Of a stretch of 64,000 nucleotides of DNA, positions 35,917 through 43,518 are shown one piece after another. Position 1 is the stretch's first letter; each line of letters opens with the position of its first letter. The DNA is from Pseudomonas sp. UBA6562. Lineage in GTDB: Bacteria > Pseudomonadota > Gammaproteobacteria > Pseudomonadales > Pseudomonadaceae. The notes under the pieces are model-generated. The model was given only the letters and a program-made list of their open reading frames with translations. It did not search any database and was not told the origin of the DNA. Both the position numbers and the translations under genes were made by a program. The stretch lies in contig NZ_DJJS01000010.1 in assembly GCF_002434265.1 (NCBI RefSeq), forward strand, positions 186,001-250,000. Reading direction: 5' to 3'.

Positions 35917-38271
35917 ATGGCCAGTCTAGTCCGCCCGCGCAGCCGTGCCGGGCGCCTGTGCCGCAGCGTGGTGCTGGCGGTCCTGCTGGTGCTGGCGCTG
36001 CTGTGGGTGGCCGACCGTCTGTGGCCGCTGCCGTTGCCCGGCGACGACCTGGCCCGGGTAGTGCTGGCCGAAGACGGCACGCCTCTGTGGCGCTTCGCCG
36101 ATGCCGACGGCGTATGGCGCTACCCGGTCACTCCCGAGCAGGTCTCGCCGCTGTACCTGCAAGCGCTGCTGACCTACGAAGACCGCTGGTTCTACCGCCA
36201 TCCCGGGGTCAACCCGATGGCCCTGGCGCGCGCGGCCTGGCTCAACCTGCGCGGCGGGCGCGTGGTCTCGGGCGGCAGCACCCTGTCGATGCAGGTGGCG
36301 CGCCTGCTCGACCCGCATGACCGGACTCTGGGCGGCAAGCTGCGCCAGTTGTGGCGCACGGCGCAGCTCGAATGGCACCTGTCGAAAACGCAGATCCTGC
36401 AGATCTACCTCGACCGCGCGCCCTTCGGCGGCACCTTGCAAGGGGTGGCGGCGGCCAGTTGGGCGTACCTGGGCAAGTCGCCGCTGCACCTGACCCACGC
36501 CGAAGCGGCCTTGCTCGCCGTGCTGCCCCAGGCGCCCAGCCGCCTGCGCCCCGACCGCCACCCGAAACGCGCCCAACGCGCGCGCGACAAGGTGCTGCAA
36601 CGGCTGGCCGACTATGACGTCTGGCCTGCCGAGCGGTTGCAGGAGGCCCGTGAGGAGCCGTTGCTGCTCGCGCCGCGCCAGGAACCGGCCCTGGCGCCCT
36701 TGCTGGCGCGGCGGCTGAACACCCGCGACAGCCCGGCGCTGATCCGCACCACCCTCGACGCCGCCTTGCAGCGGCGCCTGGAAGACCTGCTGCTGGGCTG
36801 GCGCGCGCGCCTGCCGGAGCGTACCTCGGCGGCGATCCTGGTGGTGGAGGCCAAGACCATGGCGGTGCGCGCCTACCTGGGCTCGATCGAAATCGGCGAT
36901 GCGCGGCGCTTCGGGCACGTGGACATGGTGCATGCCCTGCGCTCGCCCGGCTCGACTCTCAAGCCGTTTCTCTATGGCATGGCCCTGGACGACGGCCTGA
37001 TCCACTCCGAGTCGCTGTTGCAGGACGTGCCGCGGCGCTATGGCGACTACCGTCCCGGCAACTTCTCCAGCGGCTTCAGCGGCCCGGTCGCGGCCAGCGC
37101 GGCCCTGGCCCTGTCGCTCAACCTGCCGGCGGTGCAACTGCTCGAAGCCTACGGCCCCAAGCGCTTCGCCGCGCAGTTGCGCACAGGCGGCGTGCCCCTG
37201 GCCCTGCCGCCGCTGGCCGAGCCCAACCTGTCGCTGATCCTCGGCGGTGCGGGTAGCCGTCTTGAAGACCTGGTCGGCGGTTATGCCGCGTTCGCCCGTC
37301 AGGGGCACAGCGCGCGGATTCGGCTGCAACCGCAAGACCCGCTGATCGAACGGCGGCTGCTGTCGCCGGGCGCGGCGTGGATCGTGCGACGCATCCTCAG
37401 CGGCCAGGCGCGCCCCGACCGCGACCCCCGCGCCGAGCTGGTGCAGCGCCCGGCGCTGGCTTGGAAGACCGGCACCAGCTATGGCTTTCGCGATGCCTGG
37501 TCGGTGGGTGTCGGGCCGCGCTACCTGATCGGCGTGTGGATCGGCCGCCCCGACGGCACACCGGTGGCCGGGCAGTTCGGCCTGGCCTCGGCGGCGCCGC
37601 TGATGCTGCAAGTGCACGACCTGCTGAGCAATCGCGACAGCCAGCGCGGCATCGCCGTGCCGGTCGAACCGGTGCCGGACAGCGTCGGCGTGGCGGCGAT
37701 CTGCTGGCCGCTGGGCCAGCCACTGCCGCGTCGCGACGACAACTGCCGTCGGCAGCGCTTCGCCTGGACGTTGCAGGGCACCACGCCGCCGACCTTGCAG
37801 GCAGGCGACCAGCCATTAGGCCTGGGCTTGAGCGAAACGCTGTGGGTCAACCCGCAGGGCCTGCGCGTGGATGCCAGTTGCCCCGGTGCGCAGAAACGGC
37901 AGGTGGCCTTGTGGCCGGCGCCGCTGGAGCCCTGGTTGCCGCGTTCGGAGCGCCGCGCGGCGCGCTTGCCGGCCGTCGACCCGCAGTGCCCGCCGCAGGT
38001 GCCGGTCAGCGCGCCGCCGCTGTCTATCGTCGGTGTGCGCGCCGGCGACCACCTGCGCCGGCCCGTCGGCAGCCGCGAGCCGTTGCAGGTGCAGGTCTCG
38101 GCTTTGGGCGGTGGCGGGCGGCGCTGGTGGTTCGTCAACGGCGAGCCGCAGGGCGAGACCCTCGACCAACAGGCGCTGACGGTGTCGTTCCAGCAGACCG
38201 GGCGGGTCGAGTTGAGCGCGCTGGACGAGAGTGGCGAGACGGCGCGGGTGGAGTTTCAGGTCAGCGAGTAG
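35917..38271 (+). CDS. pbpC: Penicillin-binding protein 1C
   Basis: The 784-residue bifunctional protein has an N-terminal membrane anchor, a GT51 glycosyltransferase (EDRWFYRHPGVN, SGGSTLSMQ), a transpeptidase domain with SPGSTLKPF (SxxK), SLN, and KTGTSYGFRDAWSVG, and the C-terminal BiPBP_C domain typical of PBP1C. It polymerises and cross-links peptidoglycan, probably in repair together with YfhM. The start at 35917 (MASLVRPRSR) follows GGGGCAGG; earlier in-frame ATG and TTG lack ribosome sites. Confidence 0.93.
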   Translation: MASLVRPRSRAGRLCRSVVLAVLLVLALLWVADRLWPLPLPGDDLARVVLAEDGTPLWRFADADGVWRYPVTPEQVSPLYLQALLTYEDRWFYRHPGVNPMALARAAWLNLRGGRVVSGGSTLSMQVARLLDPHDRTLGGKLRQLWRTAQLEWHLSKTQILQIYLDRAPFGGTLQGVAAASWAYLGKSPLHLTHAEAALLAVLPQAPSRLRPDRHPKRAQRARDKVLQRLADYDVWPAERLQEAREEPLLLAPRQEPALAPLLARRLNTRDSPALIRTTLDAALQRRLEDLLLGWRARLPERTSAAILVVEAKTMAVRAYLGSIEIGDARRFGHVDMVHALRSPGSTLKPFLYGMALDDGLIHSESLLQDVPRRYGDYRPGNFSSGFSGPVAASAALALSLNLPAVQLLEAYGPKRFAAQLRTGGVPLALPPLAEPNLSLILGGAGSRLEDLVGGYAAFARQGHSARIRLQPQDPLIERRLLSPGAAWIVRRILSGQARPDRDPRAELVQRPALAWKTGTSYGFRDAWSVGVGPRYLIGVWIGRPDGTPVAGQFGLASAAPLMLQVHDLLSNRDSQRGIAVPVEPVPDSVGVAAICWPLGQPLPRRDDNCRRQRFAWTLQGTTPPTLQAGDQPLGLGLSETLWVNPQGLRVDASCPGAQKRQVALWPAPLEPWLPRSERRAARLPAVDPQCPPQVPVSAPPLSIVGVRAGDHLRRPVGSREPLQVQVSALGGGGRRWWFVNGEPQGETLDQQALTVSFQQTGRVELSALDESGETARVEFQVSE

Positions 38272-38303
38272 GGCGAGGGGTGATACCGGTCAGTTGAGTA
38301 ATC

Positions 38304-38322
38304 GGGGCGGCAAAGCGGCCCC
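38304..38322 (+). terminator. Weak hairpin after pbpC
   Basis: GGGGCGGC and GCGGCCCC pair with one mismatch around AAA, followed by AATAAA. It lies between the convergent pbpC and response-regulator genes. Termination is only a guess. Confidence 0.3.
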
Positions 38323-38372
38323 AATAAACACTGTTTCGGCTCAACCGACTGGTATTGCCCTCCAACCAACCG

Positions 38373-39149
38373 TCAATGCGCCGTGAAACGCTGATGCACA
38401 GGCGAATTATGCGGTGTGAGCGCCAGGGCCAATTGCGTGCGGTTGTGCATATGGGTCAGGCGCAGCACCTGCGACACGTACAGTTTCACGGTGTTCTCGG
38501 TGATGCCCAGCTCGCAGGCAATCTGGAAGTTGGTCTTGCCCAGGCTGACCAGTTGCGCCACTTCCAACTGGCGCGGCGACAGCTTCTGGAACAGCGCCGG
38601 CAGTTCGGTTTCGCCTTCCACCGGATCGCTGGCCCGCCGCTCCAGGTTGTTGCCGCGGGCGCGCTCCAAGTCCTGATACAGCTCGTCGATGGACTCGGCC
38701 AAGTGATGTAGGCGTTGATTGAGGCTACCCAGCTCGCGAGCCTGGCGTCGACGTTCGAGCAGCGAGGTTTCCTGGCGACGCACGCCCTGCAACAGTTCGT
38801 CGAAGTCCACCGGTTGCTGGTAATAGTCGGCGACGCCTTCGCGAAGGGCGCGTATCAGGTCGGCCTTGTCGGCGTGGCTGGTCAGCAGAATTGCCTCGAC
38901 CAATCTGGGTGGGAAAGTGACGGCTTTGAGTTGGCGGATCAGCTCGATGCCATCGGTGCCCGGCAGGTGCAGGTCGCAGAGCACCAGACCGATGGCGCTG
39001 TCGTCCTGGTAGTGGACCAGTGCCTGTTCGGCGCTGTTGGCCGTGGTGCAGCGGTAGCCCTGTCGCGTCAGCACCGTGGTCAATTCTTCGAGCACGGTGG
39101 GTTGGCTATCGACGATTAGCACTTTGATCTCACTGACAGCTTTACTCAT
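38373..39149 (-). CDS. LuxR-family response regulator, PprB-like
   Basis: The 258-residue protein has a receiver (phospho-Asp D59 in LVLCDLHLPGTDG), a helical linker, and a C-terminal LuxR-type helix-turn-helix (LSPRQLEVAQLVSLGKTNFQIACELGITENTVKLYVSQV). The N-terminus VLIVDSQP and its neighbour, an A24 prepilin peptidase, recall PprB and FppA of the P. aeruginosa tad/flp locus, so a PprB relationship is inferred. No cognate kinase is nearby. The start at 39149 has GGGAG six bases upstream. It is convergent with pbpC. Confidence 0.8.
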   Translation of the reverse strand: MSKAVSEIKVLIVDSQPTVLEELTTVLTRQGYRCTTANSAEQALVHYQDDSAIGLVLCDLHLPGTDGIELIRQLKAVTFPPRLVEAILLTSHADKADLIRALREGVADYYQQPVDFDELLQGVRRQETSLLERRRQARELGSLNQRLHHLAESIDELYQDLERARGNNLERRASDPVEGETELPALFQKLSPRQLEVAQLVSLGKTNFQIACELGITENTVKLYVSQVLRLTHMHNRTQLALALTPHNSPVHQRFTAH

Positions 39150-39260
39150 GGGCAACTCCCTGTTGTTTGAGGGCTGGCGTCCCGGGCCAGCCGTTTACGG
39201 CAAGCGAAAGCAGAACCGCGCTGAACACGGCGCGGCTCTGCCGGCAACACATTGTGCGTA

Positions 39261-39731
39261 TCACTGGATCCACACCGAGGTCAGCACGAACCCCACCAAT
39301 ACATAGGGGGCGAACGGCTGCCTTTCGTTCATCCGCTCGGCCACGGCCTGGAGCCGTTTCTTGACCTTGGGGTTGAGCAGGCCCAGCAGGCGACGGCGAA
39401 ACAGCAGCCAGACCACCACGCAAACGCCCGCACCGATGAACGTACCGAGCACGTATTCGTGGCTACTGGCCACGGCCAGCGTCGCCAGTAGCTTCACATC
39501 GCTGGCGCCGAGCCGGGCCAACCAATAGCCGGGCAGGGTCAGCAGCATGACGATGGCCAGACCCCAGCCGGCATCGCTCGCCTCCGCCCCCAGCCAGCTG
39601 TGGCCCGTGGCGAACAGCCAGAACAAGGCGCAGGCGCCGACGCCCAGGGTCAGGTATTCGGAGATCTGCCGCTCGCGTACATCCTGTTCGCTACACAGAG
39701 CCAGCCACATCAAGAGAACCATGCTGTGCAT
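39261..39731 (-). CDS. A24-family prepilin peptidase (TadV/FppA/CpaA-like)
   Basis: The 156-residue membrane protein carries the two catalytic aspartates of A24 peptidases, D17 in SEQDVRERQI and D78 in GASDVK, and about four to five membrane segments. It is the small type without the N-methylation domain, as used for Flp pili. No flp, tad or rcp gene is present in the window, so either its substrate is encoded elsewhere or this is a remnant of a lost locus. The ribosome site before the ATG at 39731 is poor; the ATG at 39722 is an alternative. Confidence 0.82.
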   Translation of the reverse strand: MHSMVLLMWLALCSEQDVRERQISEYLTLGVGACALFWLFATGHSWLGAEASDAGWGLAIVMLLTLPGYWLARLGASDVKLLATLAVASSHEYVLGTFIGAGVCVVVWLLFRRRLLGLLNPKVKKRLQAVAERMNERQPFAPYVLVGFVLTSVWIQ

Positions 39732-40128
39732 CGACGATTGCCATCCTTGTTCTGAAACGATGCCACGCAGGTCACCGGTCTTGGCATCGCGGATTACAGG
39801 CCATTGTCTGAAGAAATTTCCTACAACTTAGGCATTAGGGTAGACCCGATCGGGACGGCCGCCAGAGTCCGATGGCAAAAAAATAGGAGAACTGTATTTG
39901 TTCCGCTGTTTTAATCCACAACTGTGCTGTTTTCCTGTGGATCGTATCTAGATCGCGGGATTTTGCACTTGAAACGCTGCACGCTGGCGCTGCAAACGCG
40001 AAGAGAAGGCCTGCACCCGTGCGTGCGGTCGCATTCGAGCCAATGTTCATTGCACCTACCCTGCTGGCGCGTAGGCAGTGGTGCGGTTACAACTTAGGAC
40101 GTACGCCGCACGGCTGCCTCTACAGTCA
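39732..40128. promoter_or_regulatory. AT-richer intergenic region with repeated TACAACTTAGG
   Basis: These 397 bases hold no convincing gene; a 71-codon minus-strand frame at 39835-40050 has no pilin or other signature. TACAACTTAGG occurs at 39822-39832 and 40088-40098 in the same orientation, near the two gene ends. The region is visibly lower in GC than its surroundings. The repeats may be operator sites for the regulator encoded 600 bases away; that is inference. Confidence 0.5.
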
Positions 40129-40689
40129 TCACCGAGGTGGATAGTTGCTCATCAACTGGGTGACGGTCTTCTGGATCGCTGCGCTGCGTTCCTGAGGGGT
40201 GGGGGGGTACTCGCTCATCATCTGCTCGGCGCTGCCGCGCCAGACCAGCTTGCCATCGCGGCCGTCGAACAGATCGACCTGGATGGTCGCCACCTTGTAG
40301 TCGACGCTACGCGTCTCGTTGAACATCGGCCCGCCCCAGTAGCCATTCCAATAGCCGCCCCAGGCACCACCGTAGTTGGTCGTGATTTCGCGTTGGCGGT
40401 CTTCCACGATCAGGTAAGCGCGGGCCTTGACGTCGGCACCGCTGCCGGCCTGGGCCGGGCGCAGACCGCGCTGGTCGAGTTGCCCGGCCACTGCCTGACG
40501 GATGCGCTGCTCGGTGAGGTCGCTCTTGATGCGCGGGTCGTCCGGACGGTATTGCAAGGCCGGTTCCTGCCAGGCCCAACTGCGGTAACCGGCGAAGTCC
40601 CGGCTGGCGTCGTAATCCTGTTGCACGTTGGTGTTGGCACAAGCGCCCAGCAGAAGTGCGCAGGCCAGTACAGCGAGGGGGCGCAGCAT
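40129..40689 (-). CDS. DUF4136 lipoprotein
   Basis: The 186-residue protein starts MLRPLAVLACALLLGACANTN, a signal peptide with a lipobox (LGAC). The rest contains the DUF4136 pattern (DYDASRDFAGYRSWAWQEP, QLDQRGLRPAQAG, VDLFDGRDGKLVWRGSAE). The family is of unknown role, found as outer-membrane or periplasmic lipoproteins. It follows a paralogue by 17 bases and shares its layout. GGAGAC lies six bases before the ATG. Confidence 0.88.
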   Translation of the reverse strand: MLRPLAVLACALLLGACANTNVQQDYDASRDFAGYRSWAWQEPALQYRPDDPRIKSDLTEQRIRQAVAGQLDQRGLRPAQAGSGADVKARAYLIVEDRQREITTNYGGAWGGYWNGYWGGPMFNETRSVDYKVATIQVDLFDGRDGKLVWRGSAEQMMSEYPPTPQERSAAIQKTVTQLMSNYPPR

Positions 40690-40706
40690 GGTGATGTCTC
40701 CAAACG

Positions 40707-41339
40707 TCAACGTGGGGGGTAACCGCTGAGCGCCTTCTGCACGGTCTGGCGCAGGGCATTCTCGCGGTCACGGAGGGATTGTCCGCCAACGCCGGTTTCG
40801 GCGCTGGCGCTCCAGACGGGCTGGCCGTCGCGGGCATCGAACAGTTCGATGTGCACCACGCTGACATCCACCTCATAGGTGCGCACGATCGGCACGCTGC
40901 CATAAGCGCCGTAGCCGTCGCGGTAGCCGCCATAGCCGACGCCGCCATAGGGGCGATTGTAGTAGGGATCGTAGCTGTCGTAGTCGCGCACTTGGCGCGT
41001 GCGGCGCTCGGTGCGCAGGTCGGCACTGACCAGCAGGTCGGGCTGGCCCAAGCGGGCCGGGCGTAGGCCTTGCTGGTCGAGCGACTCGGCGACCATCTGC
41101 GCCATCTGCCCAGGATCGCTGTTGGCGCTGCCGCGTGGCAGACGGCCATCGCGCCAGGCCCAGCTGCGGTAGCGCCCGTAGTCGCGGGTCGGAGCCGGAT
41201 AGGCACTGGCGTCGAACGTGGTGGCGGCCTGCGGCGGGGCGGGGGGCAAAGGCCGGCTGCTGGCCACATAGGGGTTGACGCTCTGGCAACCGGCCAGGGC
41301 GATGGGCAGCAAGGCCAAACACAATAGACGATTGAACAT
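40707..41339 (-). CDS. DUF4136 lipoprotein, first of a tandem pair
   Basis: The 210-residue protein has a lipobox (IALAGC17), a Pro/Ala-rich spacer, then DUF4136: YRSWAWRDGRL, LDQQGLRPARLGQPDLLVSAD, VVHIELFDARDGQPVWSASAE. A Tyr/Gly-rich insertion (about residues 118-146, repeated YGG/GYG) is absent from the neighbour's otherwise similar domain. The two lipoproteins form an apparent operon. Function is unknown; a surface or envelope role is plausible. Confidence 0.88.
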   Translation of the reverse strand: MFNRLLCLALLPIALAGCQSVNPYVASSRPLPPAPPQAATTFDASAYPAPTRDYGRYRSWAWRDGRLPRGSANSDPGQMAQMVAESLDQQGLRPARLGQPDLLVSADLRTERRTRQVRDYDSYDPYYNRPYGGVGYGGYRDGYGAYGSVPIVRTYEVDVSVVHIELFDARDGQPVWSASAETGVGGQSLRDRENALRQTVQKALSGYPPR

Positions 41340-41362
41340 GTGTCCTCCTGGGCGTCGACCGT

Positions 41363-42112
41363 TCAGCGCGGTCGGCAGATCCAGTGCAGGTAACGGCCAA
41401 GCCCGGCGAAGGCGGGATGGCGCCGGTGGGTCAGCTCCATGTCCAGCAGGTCGGCCAGGGCGGCCTTATCCTGGAATTCCCTGGGCATGTAGTCGTGAAA
41501 GACTCTGACGCCGCTTTCCTGTGTGACCTGCCACAGGGGGGCAAGTTGCGTGCGCAGTTCACGTGGGTCGAGCGGGCGTTGCGGGGTCAGGCTCTGCTTT
41601 TCGCCGGCCAGTCGATTGGTGCGCAGCTTGCGGAAATGGCCCTTGACCAGGTTGCGGTAGACCAGCGCGTCGCGGTTGTAGAAGGCCAGCGACAGGTGGC
41701 CGTCGGCGGCGCACAGGCGGTGCAGGGTCGGCAAGATGGCCTGCGGCTCGGCGAGCCACTCCAGCACGGCATGGCACAGCACCAGGTCGTAGGGCGCCTG
41801 CACGTGCTCGCTCAGCGTCTGCCAGGGCGCCTGGACGAACGTGGCCGTCTGGCCGGCGTCGGCGAATCGCTGGCGGGCGCCCTCGAGCATCGGCGCGGCG
41901 GGTTCGGCGAGGGTCACCTCATGGCCGTTCTGGGCCAGCCACAAGGCCATGTGCCCCAGGCCCGCGCCGATGTCCAACACCCGCAGGGGGCACGGCGGCA
42001 GCGCTTCGCTCAGGTCGGCCTGCAACACCGCCAAGCGGATGGCACCCTTGGCGCCGCCGTAGATCTTCTCCGCGAAACGGGTGGCCAGCTCGTCGAAATG
42101 GCGGTCGTTCAT
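41363..42112 (-). CDS. cmoM: tRNA 5-carboxymethoxyuridine methyltransferase CmoM
   Basis: The 249-residue SAM methyltransferase matches E. coli CmoM (SmtA) along its length: an MNDRHFDELATRFAEKIYGG start, VLDIGAGLGHMA, LVLCHAVLEWLAEP, FYNRDALVYRNLVKG and GVRVFHDYM. It methylates the carboxymethoxy group of cmo5U34 in several tRNAs. The ATG at 42112 overlaps the stop of the MazG-like gene by four bases, so translation is coupled. The longer in-frame extension is antisense to that gene and rejected. Confidence 0.9.
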   Translation of the reverse strand: MNDRHFDELATRFAEKIYGGAKGAIRLAVLQADLSEALPPCPLRVLDIGAGLGHMALWLAQNGHEVTLAEPAAPMLEGARQRFADAGQTATFVQAPWQTLSEHVQAPYDLVLCHAVLEWLAEPQAILPTLHRLCAADGHLSLAFYNRDALVYRNLVKGHFRKLRTNRLAGEKQSLTPQRPLDPRELRTQLAPLWQVTQESGVRVFHDYMPREFQDKAALADLLDMELTHRRHPAFAGLGRYLHWICRPR

Positions 42113-42414
42113 TTGCCGAACCGCCGTTCGCTGTCGGCCAGCTTGGCGCGCACCACCTGATCCATGTCCAGGCCCAGTTCGCTGCACATCAGCAGCAGAT
42201 AGAGCACCACGTCGCCGATTTCCTGGCCGGCGTGGGCCAGTTGCTCTGGCGGTAGGCGACGCGATTCGTCTTCGCCCAGCCACTGGAAGATTTCCACCAG
42301 CTCGGCCATTTCCACGCTGGCGGCCATGGCCAGGTTCTTCGGGCTGTGGAAGCGTTGCCAGTCGTTGGCATCACGGATGCGGTGCATGCGTTCGGTCAGT
42401 TCTTGCAGGTTCAT
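42109..42414 (-). CDS. MazG-like nucleotide pyrophosphohydrolase
   Basis: The 101-residue all-helical protein has the MazG-like/RS21-C6 metal motif: EMAELVEIFQW with downstream EIGDVVLYLLLMCSELG (E-x2-E ... E-x2-D). Family members remove pyrophosphate from non-canonical nucleotides. It is translationally coupled to cmoM. The start MNLQELTERMHRIRD is typical of this group. Confidence 0.88.
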   Translation of the reverse strand: MNLQELTERMHRIRDANDWQRFHSPKNLAMAASVEMAELVEIFQWLGEDESRRLPPEQLAHAGQEIGDVVLYLLLMCSELGLDMDQVVRAKLADSERRFGK

Positions 42415-42494
42415 GAAGGTCTCCTTGGCCGCATAGCTTCCGGCGCGCTCCGCCGCAAAGCAAGCGCGCCGATGCCAAGGCAGGCCTGGTCACC

Positions 42495-43517
42495 TCACAA
42501 CGCGGTCCAGCGGCCGGACATGTGCAGGCGCTGCTCCTTGCCTTCCAGGCGCAGCGTCCCGGATGGCCCTGCGGGGCTTGCGCTGAGCACCACTTCAGCA
42601 GGCAGACGTACGGGTTTGTGGAAGTCGACCTCGAAGCAGTAGCCCGCTTTGGGCAGGTGCGTGCGCAGCGCCGCCAGGGCCATGGCCTGGTTCCACATGC
42701 CATGGGCGATGGCGCTGGGGAAGCCGAACAGGCGGGCGCTCAAGGCGCTCAGGTGGATGGGGTTGTAGTCGCCGGCGACCTTGGCGTAACGCCGGCCGAT
42801 GTCGCCGTCGGCATACCAACGCGTGGCTTCGACCAAGCGTGTCGGACCGTCGGTGTCGGCTGGCTCGGGCGCTGCCATGGCCGCGATGTCGGCCGGCTCT
42901 TCGAGCGGCGGAACGGCGGTGGCGTCCAGTTCGGTTGTGGGCGTGGCCCGTGCCGGCTCGGTCACCGGCGGCATGGCCGTGGCGTCGAGGCCTGTCGTCT
43001 CTGTGGATTTCATGGAGTCGGGTTCAGACGCCTCCCGGGCCGGGGCATCGAGTTTGAGGCCGCGCACCAGCATGCGGCTGGTCTCGCGCCAGAGCAGGCC
43101 AAGGCCGTCGCGGGCTTCGCTGATCAGATCGAAGGTGCCGCCCTTGGCGTGGGGCTGCAGGTTCTCGGCCCAGACCTGCACGTGCAGGCCATCCACACCG
43201 CCCAGCGGCCGGTAGACTTCGATGCCGTTGTACAAATGCACCAGCCCCAGCAAGGGGAAGGGGAAGTCGGCACGGGTCAGCAGTTGCAGTTGCAGGTCGA
43301 AGGCCATCACGTGGGGATAGGTGGCCGGCAAGCGGCCGTCGTCCGGGAAATGGCACAGGTTGCGATAGGCCGCGAGGTTCTGCGGCTGCACCCGCAAGTA
43401 ACAGCGCAAGCCTTGGGCAGGCAGGGTGGCACCGCTGATCTTGCGCTTGCCCACGGCGCGCAGGTAAAGGCTGGCACGCGCATCGGGCGCATGCAGGTCG
43501 AGCCAGGGTCGAGTCAT
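42495..43517 (-). CDS. MaoC-like acyl hydratase with double hot-dog layout
   Basis: The 340-residue protein has a diverged N-terminal hot-dog half and a C-terminal MaoC half with the hydratase motif GDYNPIHLSALSARLFGFPSAIAHGM, whose Asp and His are the catalytic pair. It likely hydrates enoyl thioesters. The linker holds two near copies of a roughly 20-residue unit, TTGLDATAMPPVTEPA and TTELDATAVPPLEEPA, with low-complexity Thr/Pro/Ala. It starts one base after the long FabG stop, so the pair is an operon. The tandem linker repeat is unusual for this family. Confidence 0.88.
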   Translation of the reverse strand: MTRPWLDLHAPDARASLYLRAVGKRKISGATLPAQGLRCYLRVQPQNLAAYRNLCHFPDDGRLPATYPHVMAFDLQLQLLTRADFPFPLLGLVHLYNGIEVYRPLGGVDGLHVQVWAENLQPHAKGGTFDLISEARDGLGLLWRETSRMLVRGLKLDAPAREASEPDSMKSTETTGLDATAMPPVTEPARATPTTELDATAVPPLEEPADIAAMAAPEPADTDGPTRLVEATRWYADGDIGRRYAKVAGDYNPIHLSALSARLFGFPSAIAHGMWNQAMALAALRTHLPKAGYCFEVDFHKPVRLPAEVVLSASPAGPSGTLRLEGKEQRLHMSGRWTAL

Positions 43518-43518
43518 C

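Noticed and set aside
39835..40050. 71-codon minus-strand frame as a possible Flp pilin
   Set aside because: No Flp prepilin cleavage motif (Gly before an ExGx segment) or hydrophobic pilin helix; no good ribosome site.
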